From positions 1 to 64,000 of the forward strand of contig JBFXKW010000013.1 in the NCBI GenBank assembly GCA_050173345.1: a DNA stretch of 64,000 bases, given 5' to 3'. The DNA is from SHWC01 sp050173345 (GTDB lineage Bacteria > Pseudomonadota > Alphaproteobacteria > UBA828). The notes beneath the pieces were generated by a model. The model made no database searches. It was not told where the DNA came from and saw only the letters and a program-made list of their open reading frames with translations. The translations under genes and the position numbers were made by a program. Below are positions 37,020 through 45,677 of the stretch, in pieces; the first letter of the stretch is position 1; each line of letters starts with the position of its first letter.

Positions 37020-37352
37020 TCAAGCCGTCGCTTGCCGCCTGTCGCGCGGCTTGCCCTTGAAGGGGGAGACTTTGATCTCGCCTTCCCGCTTCCGGGTCTG
37101 GGCGATGTCGTAGCTGTTTTGCATCCGCATCAGCGTATCCATCGACACGCCGAACGCCTTTTCGATCCGCAACGCCATCTCCGGCGACAGATGCGCGCGC
37201 TCGTTGAGCAGCGTGGAAAGCGTCGCCCGCGTCACGCCCAGTACTTCCGCCGCACCCGTCACCGACAGGCCCAGCGGCTCGATGATTTCATGCTTGATGA
37301 AACCGCCCGGATGAGCGGGATCCTTCAAGCGGATTCCCATGTTGGCGCTCAT
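37020..37352 (-). CDS. higA: HigA-family antitoxin/XRE regulator, without adjacent toxin
   Basis: The 110-residue protein has the HigA signature: HPGGFIKHEIIEPLGLSVTGAAEVLGVTRATLSTLLNERAHLSPEMALRIEKAFG, a helix-turn-helix in which the LSVTGAAEVLGVTRATLS part contacts DNA. In higBA systems the RelE-like toxin gene precedes higA. The 149 bases upstream hold no toxin-sized ORF, so this is an orphan antitoxin or a domesticated regulator. The basic C-terminal tail is longer than usual. Confidence 0.85.
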   Translation of the reverse strand: MSANMGIRLKDPAHPGGFIKHEIIEPLGLSVTGAAEVLGVTRATLSTLLNERAHLSPEMALRIEKAFGVSMDTLMRMQNSYDIAQTRKREGEIKVSPFKGKPRDRRQATA

Positions 37353-37501
37353 AGCCGCCTCCTAGTAACCGGTGCCTATCGGGAAGTACCGTTCGGCGTC
37401 AAGTGACGCCATACGGTTCGAGGCAATCTGATTCGCCGATGGCGCCGCACACCCTTCTATGAAAGGGTCGCAGCGGCGAAACGAAAACGGGGCCGGGGCG
37501 G

Positions 37502-38449
37502 ATGAGCGAACCGAACAACCTGCCGACCGGCACGCGCATCGCGGTGATCGGGGCCGGCACCATCGGCTGCGGCTGGGCCTCGCTCTTCCTGTGCCGCGGC
37601 CATGACGTCGCGCTGAGCGACCCGGCGCCGGATTTCCGCGGCCGCTTCGAGCGCTTCCACGAGCGGGCGCGCGACGGCCTCGGCCGCATCGGCCTCGCGA
37701 CCAGGCCCGAAGGCAAGATCAGCTTTGCGAGCGATCCTGCCATAGCCTGCGACGGCGCCGCGCTCGTGCAGGAGAACGCGCCCGAGCGGCTCGACGTGAA
37801 GCGCGCGCTCTATGCCCGGATCGAGCAGGCGCTCGCGCCGGAGGCCATCGTGGCGTCGAGCACCTCCGGCCTCAAGATGAGCGAGCTGCAAGCGGGCTGC
37901 CGGCACCCCGAACGCTTCGCGGTCGGCCATCCGTTCAACCCGCCGCATCTGATCCCGCTGGTCGAGGTGGTCGGCGGCAAAGAGACATCGGAAGCGACGA
38001 TCGAGCGGCTGATGGCGTTCTACGCCGGGCTCGGCAAGCGGCCGATCCGGCTCAACGCCGAGGTCGCCGGCCATCTCGCCAACCGGCTTCAAGTGGCGCT
38101 GTGGCGCGAGGCGGTGCATGCGGTGGCGAGCGGGCTTGCCAGCGTCGCCGATGTCGACGCCGCGATCGCTTATGGCCCCGGCCTGCGCTGGGCCATGATG
38201 GGGCCCAACCTGACCTTCCATCTCGCGGGCGGCGAGGGCGGCTTCCGGCACTTCCTCGAACACCTCGCACCGGCCGTGGAAGCCTGGTGGCAGGATCTCG
38301 GCACGCCGACGCTCACGCCCGAGCTGAAGCAGCGCCTGGCCGCCGGCGTCGAGGCCGAGGCCGGCAATCGTTCCATCGAAGAACTGGCGCGTCTGCGCGA
38401 CGAACGCTTGCTGCAATTGCTCTCGCTGCCCGCCTCAGGCCTCCCCTAA
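37502..38449 (+). CDS. 3-hydroxyacyl-CoA dehydrogenase-family (carnitine-dehydrogenase-like) enzyme
   Basis: The 315-residue protein has the NAD-binding Rossmann motif IAVIGAGTIGCGWASLFL, the central SSTSGLKMSEL and HPFNPPHLIPLVEVVGG, in which His acts as catalytic base, and a C-terminal helical domain. The length and the GWA residue pattern fit the L-carnitine/L-gulonate dehydrogenase branch, which oxidises a 3-hydroxy acid with NAD. Substrate is uncertain. It converges on an FCD/GntR regulator 7 bases away and may belong to that regulator's catabolic set. Confidence 0.85.
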   Translation: MSEPNNLPTGTRIAVIGAGTIGCGWASLFLCRGHDVALSDPAPDFRGRFERFHERARDGLGRIGLATRPEGKISFASDPAIACDGAALVQENAPERLDVKRALYARIEQALAPEAIVASSTSGLKMSELQAGCRHPERFAVGHPFNPPHLIPLVEVVGGKETSEATIERLMAFYAGLGKRPIRLNAEVAGHLANRLQVALWREAVHAVASGLASVADVDAAIAYGPGLRWAMMGPNLTFHLAGGEGGFRHFLEHLAPAVEAWWQDLGTPTLTPELKQRLAAGVEAEAGNRSIEELARLRDERLLQLLSLPASGLP

Positions 38450-38456
38450 GGATGAC

Positions 38457-39260
38457 TCAGGGCTTGGGCGGGCGGCCGTGGGGGCCGAACTTGATCGGGC
38501 CCTTGAAGTCCATGCCGGCGACGATGTAGCCGCGGCGGAAATCCTCGATGTGCTTGCGCATCCATTGCTCGGCGCCGTCGGCATCGCGCGCGACCAGCGC
38601 CTCGTAGACATGGCGGTGCGCTTCGAGCAGGCGGAAGCGCGCGCGCGGCGAGCGCCGGTAGAGCTGGTCGGTCGCCGAGTGGAGCAGCATGGCGATCGGC
38701 TCCTCCGAGACGGCGAGGGCGCGGTTGCCGGTCGCCTGCGCGACCAGGCGGTGGAACTCGACGTCGAGCGCGACCAGCGCCTCGTCGTCATATAGCTGCT
38801 CCTCGGTGAGGCGGAGGTTCTCCTTCATCGCCGCGGCGGCCTCGGGGCGCAGCCGGCCCGCCGCGAGCCGCGCGGCATAGGGCTCCAATCCCATCAGGAT
38901 CTCGAAGAGCTCGGGGAAGGTGACGCGGCCGAGACCCAGCGCGCGGCATACCGTCCAGGTCACCTCGCGCTGCTCGGGCGTGCAGATCATCAGCCGCTTG
39001 CCGCCGGCGCGGCGGATCAGCCCGGCGTTCTCCAGCGTGCGGATGCCCTCGCGGATGGTCGAGCGGTTGACGCCGAGCTGCGTCGCGAGATCGGCCTCGA
39101 TCGGCAAGAGGTCGCCGGCCTTGAGGCGGCCGGCCAGGATCTCGGCCTCGATCGTCTCGGCGACGCGCCGATAGCCGGGCTTCGATTCGATGGGATCGAG
39201 GCGGATTGCCGTCGCGCCGCTCCTGTCGGGCTTGCCGAGCGCCTGGCTCATGGCACGCAT
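38457..39260 (-). CDS. GntR-family (FadR/FCD) transcriptional regulator
   Basis: The 267-residue protein has an N-terminal winged helix (GDLLPIEADLATQLGVNRSTIREGIRTLENAGLIRRAGGK) and a C-terminal all-helical FCD domain whose His and Asp residues (EFHRLVAQATGN) bind a metal and small acids. It is divergent from a luciferase-like monooxygenase gene. The 6-1-6 palindrome ATTGTC-G-GACAAT in between has the form of an FCD operator, so it should control the monooxygenase/ABC set and itself. Ligand unknown. Confidence 0.88.
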   Translation of the reverse strand: MRAMSQALGKPDRSGATAIRLDPIESKPGYRRVAETIEAEILAGRLKAGDLLPIEADLATQLGVNRSTIREGIRTLENAGLIRRAGGKRLMICTPEQREVTWTVCRALGLGRVTFPELFEILMGLEPYAARLAAGRLRPEAAAAMKENLRLTEEQLYDDEALVALDVEFHRLVAQATGNRALAVSEEPIAMLLHSATDQLYRRSPRARFRLLEAHRHVYEALVARDADGAEQWMRKHIEDFRRGYIVAGMDFKGPIKFGPHGRPPKP

Positions 39261-39321
39261 TTGCCGTCACATCCTTCGCAAAGTCCACCGTGGAATGCCT
39301 CCGACGCCCTTCGGAACGAAC

Positions 39322-39334
39322 ATTGTCGGACAAT
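39322..39334. promoter_or_regulatory. Putative GntR operator palindrome
   Basis: ATTGTC-G-GACAAT is a perfect inverted repeat with one central base and agrees with the TTGT-N-ACAA type sites of FadR/FCD regulators. It lies 61 bases from the regulator's start and 125 from the monooxygenase start. Confidence 0.65.
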
Positions 39335-39459
39335 ACAATAATGGGCTTGTCATCCTTTCGGTTCAATGCTACCGATGGGCTTGACCGCAGCGCGCAAGAG
39401 CAAGAAGAGGCGCGCCCGCCCGTGTGGGCGCCGGTCGGCAGGGGAGGCGTACCAGGACC

Positions 39460-40554
39460 ATGAAGCTCGGCCTCTTCATGATGCCGAACCATCCACCGCA
39501 TCGAAGCTATGCGGAGGCGCATTTCCATGACCTCGAGACGCTGGTCTATGCCGACCAGCTCGGCCTGCAGGAGGCCTGGGTCGGCGAGCATTTTACCTGC
39601 CGGCGCGAGCCGCTGCCCTGCCCGGACATCCTGATCGCGCAGGCGCTACTACAGACCAAGCAGATCAGGCTCGGCGCCGGCGCGTTCCTCCTGCCCTACC
39701 ATGTGCCGGCCGAGCTCGCGCACCGCGTCTGCTGGCTCGACCACATCTCGGGCGGGCGCTTCATGGTGGGCATCGGGGCAGGCGGCCTGCCGACCGATTG
39801 CGAGCTGTTCGGCGTCGACGGCGCCTCCGGCGAGAACCGCGACATGATGGTCGAGGCGTTCGACCTGATGGTGCGGTTCTGGACCAGCGAGCAGCCCTTC
39901 ACGCATCGCGGCAAGCACTACAAGGGCGGGCGCACCGGCGGCCTGCCGGATTACGGGCTCGCCTTCCACATGTCGCCCTTCACCAAGCCCTATCCCAAGA
40001 TCGCGATCGCAGGCCTCAGCGAATCGTCGCCGACGCTGCGCTTCGCAGGGCTCCGCGGCTTCATCCCGATGAGCCTGGCCTGGAGCCCGGATTACTTGCG
40101 CTCGCACTGGGAAGCCTATGTCGAGGGCGCGGACGCGGTGGGCAAGCCGGTCGACCGCAAGGAATGGCGGGTCGGCTGCGAGATCTATGTGGCGGAGACC
40201 GACGCCGAGGCGCGCCGGCGCATCGTCGAGGGCTCGGTCGGCGAGAGCTGGCGCGAATACATGCTGCCGCTGCTCGGCCGGCTCAACTTCCTCGGCGCCT
40301 GCAAGCACGACCAGAGCGTGCCGGATTCCGACGTCACGGTGGAATACCTGGCCGACAACGTGTGGATCGTCGGCAGCCCGCAGACCGTGATCGAGAAGCT
40401 CGGGCGGCTGCGCGACAGGGTGGGCGCGTTCGGCTGCCTGCTCCAGGTCGTCTACGACCATATCGACGAGCTGACGCCCTATCGCGAATCGATCGCCGCC
40501 CTGCAGCGCGAGGTGCTGCCGGCGTTCGGCGACATGGAAATCGCGGCGCAATAG
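39460..40554 (+). CDS. LLM-class flavin-dependent oxidoreductase
   Basis: The 364-residue protein has the bacterial luciferase-like TIM-barrel sequence: MKLGLFMMPNHPPHRSYAEA, LGLQEAWVGEHFTCRREPLPCPDILIAQAL, IRLGAGAFLLPYHVPAELAH and SGGRFMVGIGAGG, the last being the flavin phosphate-binding region. Such enzymes use FMNH2 supplied by a reductase, or F420, to monooxygenate small substrates. A solute-binding protein and two permeases follow in the same direction, so the imported substrate may be what it oxidises. No flavin reductase gene is nearby. Confidence 0.87.
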   Translation: MKLGLFMMPNHPPHRSYAEAHFHDLETLVYADQLGLQEAWVGEHFTCRREPLPCPDILIAQALLQTKQIRLGAGAFLLPYHVPAELAHRVCWLDHISGGRFMVGIGAGGLPTDCELFGVDGASGENRDMMVEAFDLMVRFWTSEQPFTHRGKHYKGGRTGGLPDYGLAFHMSPFTKPYPKIAIAGLSESSPTLRFAGLRGFIPMSLAWSPDYLRSHWEAYVEGADAVGKPVDRKEWRVGCEIYVAETDAEARRRIVEGSVGESWREYMLPLLGRLNFLGACKHDQSVPDSDVTVEYLADNVWIVGSPQTVIEKLGRLRDRVGAFGCLLQVVYDHIDELTPYRESIAALQREVLPAFGDMEIAAQ

Positions 40555-40627
40555 GCGCCGCGCGAGCCCCGGCGCGATGGCGGCCGGCGGCCAAGTGACG
40601 AAGCGGCAAGAACAGGGGAGGAATGTC

Positions 40628-42250
40628 ATGTCGCGCAAGCAGAACGGCAAGGCCCGATCGGGCTCGATCACGCGGCGCTCGGTGCTCGCCGCCGGCGGCG
40701 CAGGCGCGGCCGCGCTCACGCTGACAAGCCCGTGGGGCATCGGCCCGCGATTCGGGACGCGCCCGGCCTGGGCGGCCGACCTCGCGCCCGGCATGACCGG
40801 CGGCCCGACCGGCTTTCCGGGCGCCGAACGCTACCAATACAACGCCGAGATGTCGGAAGGCCGCGCGGTCGAGGCCGCCAAGAAGCTGAAGGCGGACGGC
40901 AAGGCGCCGGCGAAGCTGACCGTGCTGATGGTCGCCTCGTGCGTGCCGCAGTTCATCAAGCCGCTGCCGGCCGGCGGCGAATCGGTGAAAGAGACCTGGG
41001 AGCGCGAAACCGGCATCCCGGTCGACTTCGTGGGCATCGAGGCCGGCGAGATCTGGAAGAAGGTGCTGCAGGAGATCACGACCGGCAGCGGCTCGTTCGA
41101 CCTCTATAGCCACTCCTGGAACAATATCGGCGACCTGGTGAGCGCGGGCGGCGCCTACAACCTCGACGAGCTGGTCGCCAAGTATCAGCCCGACTGGGGC
41201 GACAAGGAGCGTGGCACGCCGACCCCCGAGATCGAGCAGCTGCTCTACAAATATAACGGCTCCTATTACGTCGCCTCGATCGACGGCGACTTCGTGACCT
41301 GGCAGGTGCGCCGCGACCTGCTCGAGGATGCCACCCACCGCGCGAACTTCGAGGCGAAGTTCGGCTATGCCATCCCCGACGAGCCGCAGACCTGGGCCGA
41401 GGTGGACAACCTCTGCGAATACTTCCACAGCCAGGGCATCGGCCACGCCAATCTGCTCGGCCCCTTCTGGGGGCTCTCCAACTTCTATGCGCGCTTCGCC
41501 GCGCAGAAGGCGCCGAACAACCACTGGCTCGACGGCGACGGCAACCCGACACTGGCGACGCCCGAAGGCATCAAGGCCGCGCAGGAGCATATCGCGAGCC
41601 TGAAATGGACCTCGCCCGACAACCTGACCTGGGGCTGGTCGGAGCAGTACGGCGCGATGGCCAACCTCAAGGCCTCGATGGCGATGACCTATACCAACAT
41701 GGCGTCGATCAACGACAAGATGGTGGACGGCGCGCCCTCGACGCCGCTCACCGGCAAGCTGACCGGCTGGAAGCCGGTCGGCACCAAGATCGGCGATTCG
41801 TTCATCCGCCGCTCGGTGATCTACTACAACGTGACCGCCTCGGTCGCGGCCAAGAGCGCGGCGCCGGAGGCGGCCTATCTGTTCCTCCAGTACATCAGCT
41901 CGACGCGCACCTTCACGCGCATCTGCGGCAACCCGGTCGGCGGCTGCGACCCGTTCCAGCTCGCCAACTTCGCCGATCCCTATGTCGAGGAGAACAACCA
42001 CGCCTACATGCTGACGCCGATCCGCGAGACCATCCGGCGCGCCTGCCCGACCATCAACTTCGCCGGCCAGGCCGCGATGGACAATGCGCTCGACGAGAAT
42101 TTGCAGGCCGCGCTGACCGGCGACCTCAGCGCCGAGGACGCGCTGAAGCGCACCGAGGAGGCCTGGAAGAAGCTGATCGGGCGGCGCGAGGACGAAGCGG
42201 TCGCCGCGATCCGCGCCGGCCTCGCCGCCTGGCCGACCATCGTCGACTAG
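40628..42250 (+). CDS. ABC transporter extracellular solute-binding protein (Tat substrate)
   Basis: The 540-residue protein begins with a twin-arginine signal (SITRRSVLAAGGAGAAALTL), cleaved about residue 45 (AWA). The mature part is a family-1-type binding protein: FVGIEAGEIWKKVLQEITTGSGSFDLYSHSWN, a stretch of aromatic residues near ASINDKMVDGAPS, and a helical tail. It precedes MalG- and MalF-type permeases, so carbohydrates or related polyols are the likely ligands, but the adjacent monooxygenase suggests another substrate. A hairpin follows 11 bases after the stop. Confidence 0.88.
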   Translation: MSRKQNGKARSGSITRRSVLAAGGAGAAALTLTSPWGIGPRFGTRPAWAADLAPGMTGGPTGFPGAERYQYNAEMSEGRAVEAAKKLKADGKAPAKLTVLMVASCVPQFIKPLPAGGESVKETWERETGIPVDFVGIEAGEIWKKVLQEITTGSGSFDLYSHSWNNIGDLVSAGGAYNLDELVAKYQPDWGDKERGTPTPEIEQLLYKYNGSYYVASIDGDFVTWQVRRDLLEDATHRANFEAKFGYAIPDEPQTWAEVDNLCEYFHSQGIGHANLLGPFWGLSNFYARFAAQKAPNNHWLDGDGNPTLATPEGIKAAQEHIASLKWTSPDNLTWGWSEQYGAMANLKASMAMTYTNMASINDKMVDGAPSTPLTGKLTGWKPVGTKIGDSFIRRSVIYYNVTASVAAKSAAPEAAYLFLQYISSTRTFTRICGNPVGGCDPFQLANFADPYVEENNHAYMLTPIRETIRRACPTINFAGQAAMDNALDENLQAALTGDLSAEDALKRTEEAWKKLIGRREDEAVAAIRAGLAAWPTIVD

Positions 42251-42260
42251 CATCGCGAAA

Positions 42261-42288
42261 CCCTCTCCGCCCCCGAGGGCGGAGAGGG
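42261..42288 (+). terminator. Hairpin between solute-binding protein and permease genes
   Basis: Twelve-base perfect arms CCCTCTCCGCCC (42261-42272) and GGGCGGAGAGGG (42277-42288) with a 4-base loop. No T tract. It probably stabilises the 3' end of the binding-protein mRNA or partly terminates, so that binding protein exceeds permease. Confidence 0.55.
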
Positions 42289-42296
42289 GATACGCC

Positions 42297-42333
42297 GGTC
42301 AGGTTGAGGCGATCTGATCGGACCGTGCTTTAG
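42297..42333. repeat. Family C repeat fragment
   Basis: GGTCAGGTTGAGGCGATCTG followed by ATCGGACCGTGCTTTAG corresponds to the right part of the second palindrome at 11125-11176. Only one arm and part of the centre remain. Confidence 0.7.
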
Positions 42334-42351
42334 GCGAGTGGCTGGATCGTC

Positions 42352-43209
42352 ATGCTGAGTTTGCGGCCCGCGCGACATCTCTTGCTGCTGCTCGGCCTCG
42401 TTGTCGCGCTCTTCCCGATCGCCTGGATGGCGAGCATGGCGTTCAAGCCGATGCCGGAATGGACGCCGGCGGCGGGCGAGGTGAGCTGGCTGCCGCGCGA
42501 GCCGACCATCGGCAACTTTCAATACATCTTCACCGGCACCGCGCACGACTATCCACAATCGACCGCGATGGAGAGCTCGGCCTGGCAGCCGATCATCGCC
42601 AGCCTGCTGATCTCGACCATCGGCACCTTGATCGCGACCGCGGTCGGCACCGCGGCGGCCTATGGCTTCTCGCGCTTCAAGCGCGGCCGCAACCTGCCCT
42701 TCGGCCTGATCCAGCTTCGGCTCTTCCCGCCGCTCGCCGTGATCATCCCGGTGATGATCATGTGGGCCTATCTGAACCTGATCGACACCTGGTGGGGCCT
42801 CTCCCTGATCTACGGGATCGTCACCCTGCCGTTCGCCTTCTGGCTGATGCTGACCTTCTTCGACGACGTGCCGATCGAGCTCGAGGAGGCGGCGCTGATC
42901 GAAGGCTCGAGCGCGGCGCGGCTGTTCTTCCGCGTCACGCTGCCGCTGGTCAAGCCGGCGCTCGCGACCACGCTGCTCTTCGTCTTCATCCTCAACTGGT
43001 CGGACTATGTGCTCGCGCTCATGCTGACGCGGCGCGACTGGATCACCATCCCGGTGTTCCTCAACGAGCTCAACTCGGCGCAGACCGGCCAGCTCTACGG
43101 CGCCAAGGCCGCGCTCGGCCTGATCGCGATCATCCCGCCGATGATCCTCGGCCTCCTGATCCAGCGCCATTTGGTGCGCGGCCTCACCTTCGGCGCGCTC
43201 AAGCAATGA
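42352..43209 (+). CDS. ABC transporter permease, MalG type
   Basis: The 285-residue protein has about six membrane helices and the permease EAA loop IELEEAALIEGSSAARLFFRVTLPLVKPALA. MalG-type permeases form the translocation path of carbohydrate importers with a MalF-type partner, which follows with a 4-base (atga) overlap. The ATG at 42352 has only a weak RBS. No ATPase gene accompanies it. Confidence 0.9.
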   Translation: MLSLRPARHLLLLLGLVVALFPIAWMASMAFKPMPEWTPAAGEVSWLPREPTIGNFQYIFTGTAHDYPQSTAMESSAWQPIIASLLISTIGTLIATAVGTAAAYGFSRFKRGRNLPFGLIQLRLFPPLAVIIPVMIMWAYLNLIDTWWGLSLIYGIVTLPFAFWLMLTFFDDVPIELEEAALIEGSSAARLFFRVTLPLVKPALATTLLFVFILNWSDYVLALMLTRRDWITIPVFLNELNSAQTGQLYGAKAALGLIAIIPPMILGLLIQRHLVRGLTFGALKQ

Positions 43210-44192
43210 CCACGGCAGACACCAGGCCGGGCGCCCTGCGGCCGCCTTTCGATACAAGGCTCGCCGAGGCGCTCGGCGCGGGCCGTGCGCGGCGCGTCGG
43301 CGCACTCTCGACGCTGCCGGCCCAGCTCCTGCTCATCTTCATCTTCGCGTTCCCGACCGTGGTCACGATCTATATCAGCCTGACCTCGTGGACGCCGCTC
43401 GACGGGGTGAGCTGGGTCGAGGCGCACCGCTTCTGGGCCTGGTTCGACAACTATGCCGGCGTGTTCCAGGACGGCCGGCTCGGCGGCGCTATCGCGCGCA
43501 CGCTGCTCATGGTGGCGATCGCGGTCGCGGCCGAGTTCCTGCTCGGCTTCGGCCTCGCGCTCCTCTTCATCGACCGCTTCGCGGGCCGCGCCGTCTACTA
43601 CTCGCTGTTCCTGCTGCCGATGATGGTGGTGCCCGCGGTCTCGGGCTACATGTTCCTGATCCTGTTCCAGAGCACCGGGCCCATCAACCAGTTCATCAGC
43701 CTGTTCACGCCGGGCGATTTCGAGATGGTCTGGTTCACCGACAAGACGACCGCGTTCATCGCGGTGGTCGCCGCCGACATCTGGCAGTGGACGCCGATGA
43801 TGTTCCTCATCCTGCTCGCCGGCCTGATCGGCGTGCCGGAGGATCAGATCAAGGCGGCGCGGCTGCTCGGCGCGAGCGCGCGCCAGATCCTCTGGCGCAT
43901 CTCGCTGCCGCGTATCCGTACCGTGATCGCGATCGCGATCGGCATCCGCTTCATCGAGGCGCTCAAGCTGTTCGACGTCATGTACATCATGACCAAGGGC
44001 GGCCCCGGCGTCGCGACCGAGACGCTCTCGCTCTACATCTACAAGCGCACCTATGGCGACCTCGAATGGGCCTATGTGGCGGCGCTCGGCCTCACCATCG
44101 TGATCGTCATGTCGGCGCTCGGCGTGCTGGTGTTCGCGCTGGTGCGGCGCTATGCACGCCGCCGCCTCGCCGCGGCACCCGGCGCTTCCTGA
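43206..44192 (+). CDS. ABC transporter permease, MalF type
   Basis: The 328-residue protein has a hydrophilic N-terminal 35 residues, about six helices, and the EAA loop VPEDQIKAARLLGASARQILWRISLPRIR. It starts at the ATG that overlaps the stop of the MalG-type gene. The same frame is open far upstream, but that part lies over the MalG-type gene and is not real. Binding protein, MalG and MalF make up an importer lacking only its ATPase, which must be shared or encoded elsewhere. Confidence 0.9.
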   Translation: MTTADTRPGALRPPFDTRLAEALGAGRARRVGALSTLPAQLLLIFIFAFPTVVTIYISLTSWTPLDGVSWVEAHRFWAWFDNYAGVFQDGRLGGAIARTLLMVAIAVAAEFLLGFGLALLFIDRFAGRAVYYSLFLLPMMVVPAVSGYMFLILFQSTGPINQFISLFTPGDFEMVWFTDKTTAFIAVVAADIWQWTPMMFLILLAGLIGVPEDQIKAARLLGASARQILWRISLPRIRTVIAIAIGIRFIEALKLFDVMYIMTKGGPGVATETLSLYIYKRTYGDLEWAYVAALGLTIVIVMSALGVLVFALVRRYARRRLAAAPGAS

Positions 44193-44216
44193 TTGACGAT
44201 CAACGGGAGAGGCGCG

Positions 44217-44654
44217 TCAGCGCTTCAGGCCGGCATCGAGCCCGACCAGCACGACCTTGAGATAGCCGGCGGCGACCAGCGCGTTCATGGTCTGCATCAG
44301 GTCGCCATAGCCGATCGAGCGGTCGGCGCGCAGGAAGATGCGCGTCTCCTTGTCGCTGCCCGAGAGCTGGTCGAGCGTGGCCGCCAGCCCCTCGTGCGTC
44401 ACCGGCTGGTCACCCACCGCCAACGTCAGGTCGGCCTTCACGGTCAGGAAGATCGGCTTGTCGGGGCGCGGCTGCTGCTGTGCCGCGGATTCCGGCAGGT
44501 CGACCAGGATGTCGACGGTCGCGAGCGGCGCCGCCACCATGAAGATGATCAGGAGGACCAGGATGACGTCGATGAATGGTGTGACGTTGATCTCATGGGC
44601 TTCGGAGAGATCGTCGTCATCCCCCGAGCGGCCGCCGCCGAGCTTGACCGCCAT
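44217..44654 (-). CDS. exbD: TonB energiser subunit ExbD (ExbD/TolR family)
   Basis: The 145-residue protein has a short cytoplasmic start, one membrane helix with the essential Asp (EINVTPFIDVILVLLIIFMVAAPL), and a periplasmic domain. ExbD with ExbB uses the proton gradient to energise TonB-dependent outer-membrane transport; the TolR alternative is less likely because no Tol-Pal genes are adjacent and ExbB has a long N-terminus. It lies 6 bases downstream of the exbB stop. TonB itself is not in the window. Confidence 0.88.
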   Translation of the reverse strand: MAVKLGGGRSGDDDDLSEAHEINVTPFIDVILVLLIIFMVAAPLATVDILVDLPESAAQQQPRPDKPIFLTVKADLTLAVGDQPVTHEGLAATLDQLSGSDKETRIFLRADRSIGYGDLMQTMNALVAAGYLKVVLVGLDAGLKR

Positions 44655-44660
44655 GCGCGC

Positions 44661-45590
44661 CTACTCCGCGGCCTCGCGCCGTGCATCGCCGTAGACGCCG
44701 CGGCTCAGGTCGCGCGAGACGAGGCGCAGCACCGCCGCCGAGGTGTCGGCGACCAGCGCCTTGTAGGCGCCGATGCGCCGGGCGAAATGGTTGTAGAAGA
44801 CGACCGCGGGGATCGCCGCGACTAGGCCGAGCGCGGTGGCCAGCAATGCCTCGGCGATGCCGGGCGCGACCACGGCGAGGTTGGTGGTCTGCGCCTTCGA
44901 GATGCCGATGAAGCTGTTCATCACGCCCCACACCGTGCCGAACAGCCCGACGAACGGCGCGGTGGCGCCGATGGTCGCGAGCACGCCGGTGCCCTTGGTC
45001 ATGCGCCGGCCCGCCGCGGTCTCGAGCCGCTCGAGGCGCGAGACGATGCGCTCCTTGATCCCGTCGCGGTCGCGCAGCGCGTCCTTGGACTGGCTGAGCT
45101 CGGCCTGCGCCTCGCCGATCAGATCGACATTGCTCGCCGTGCCGCCGCGCTCCGCCGCCTCGGCGAGCGTGAGCGCGCCGTTCATGGCGGCGAGCGCGAC
45201 ACGCTGCCGCCGGGTCGCCGCGGCGAGCTCCAGGCCCTTGGCGATCAGCACCGTCCAGGTCACCACCGAGGCGAAGGCGAGGCCGATCATCACCGCCTTC
45301 ACCACGATGTCCGCGCCCATGAACATGCCCCAGGGCGAGAGATCCTGCGGCAGGAGGGACTCAGCCTCCCCCGTCTCGCCCGCCTCCAGCAGCGCATCGG
45401 CCGGTGCGAGCCCGTCGGCCGGCAGGGCGTCGTCGGACAGCGGAAGGGCGTCGGAAGGCGGAGGGGTGTCGGCGGGCTGGAGCGCCTCGGCGGGCGCAGG
45501 CGGGTCGGAAGGCTCGGTCTGCGCCAAGCCCAGGGACGGCATGGCGATCAGCATCAGAACAAGGCTTACGCGAAAAAACCTGGACGCCAT
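44661..45590 (-). CDS. exbB: TonB energiser subunit ExbB (MotA/TolQ/ExbB family)
   Basis: The 309-residue protein begins with a signal-like segment (FFRVSLVLMLIAMPSLGLAQ) and a Pro/Asp/Ala-rich periplasmic extension of about 60 residues, followed by three membrane helices with the family core TIGATAPFVGLFGTVWGVMNSFIGIS. The extended N-terminus is typical of alphaproteobacterial ExbB rather than TolQ. A promoter overlapped by an iron-box-like operator is found 300 bases upstream (45906-45934). Confidence 0.9.
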   Translation of the reverse strand: MASRFFRVSLVLMLIAMPSLGLAQTEPSDPPAPAEALQPADTPPPSDALPLSDDALPADGLAPADALLEAGETGEAESLLPQDLSPWGMFMGADIVVKAVMIGLAFASVVTWTVLIAKGLELAAATRRQRVALAAMNGALTLAEAAERGGTASNVDLIGEAQAELSQSKDALRDRDGIKERIVSRLERLETAAGRRMTKGTGVLATIGATAPFVGLFGTVWGVMNSFIGISKAQTTNLAVVAPGIAEALLATALGLVAAIPAVVFYNHFARRIGAYKALVADTSAAVLRLVSRDLSRGVYGDARREAAE

Positions 45591-45677
45591 TCCCAATCCA
45601 CCTTCGTTCGTTCCGCGGCGGCCCGGCGCATGACGGCTCGACAGCCTTGCGGCCCTGGGCCTCCGCGGCACCGGCGT

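Noticed and set aside
37353..37501. A HigB toxin or its remains upstream of higA
   Set aside because: I read the minus strand in all frames; only short fragments (for example one ending MASLDAERYFPIGTGY) are open, and none has RelE/HigB features.
42459..43205. Upstream extension of the MalF-type permease
   Set aside because: The region is the MalG-type gene in another frame; the translation is Arg/Asp-rich, and the ATG at 43206 overlaps the MalG stop in the usual atga form.
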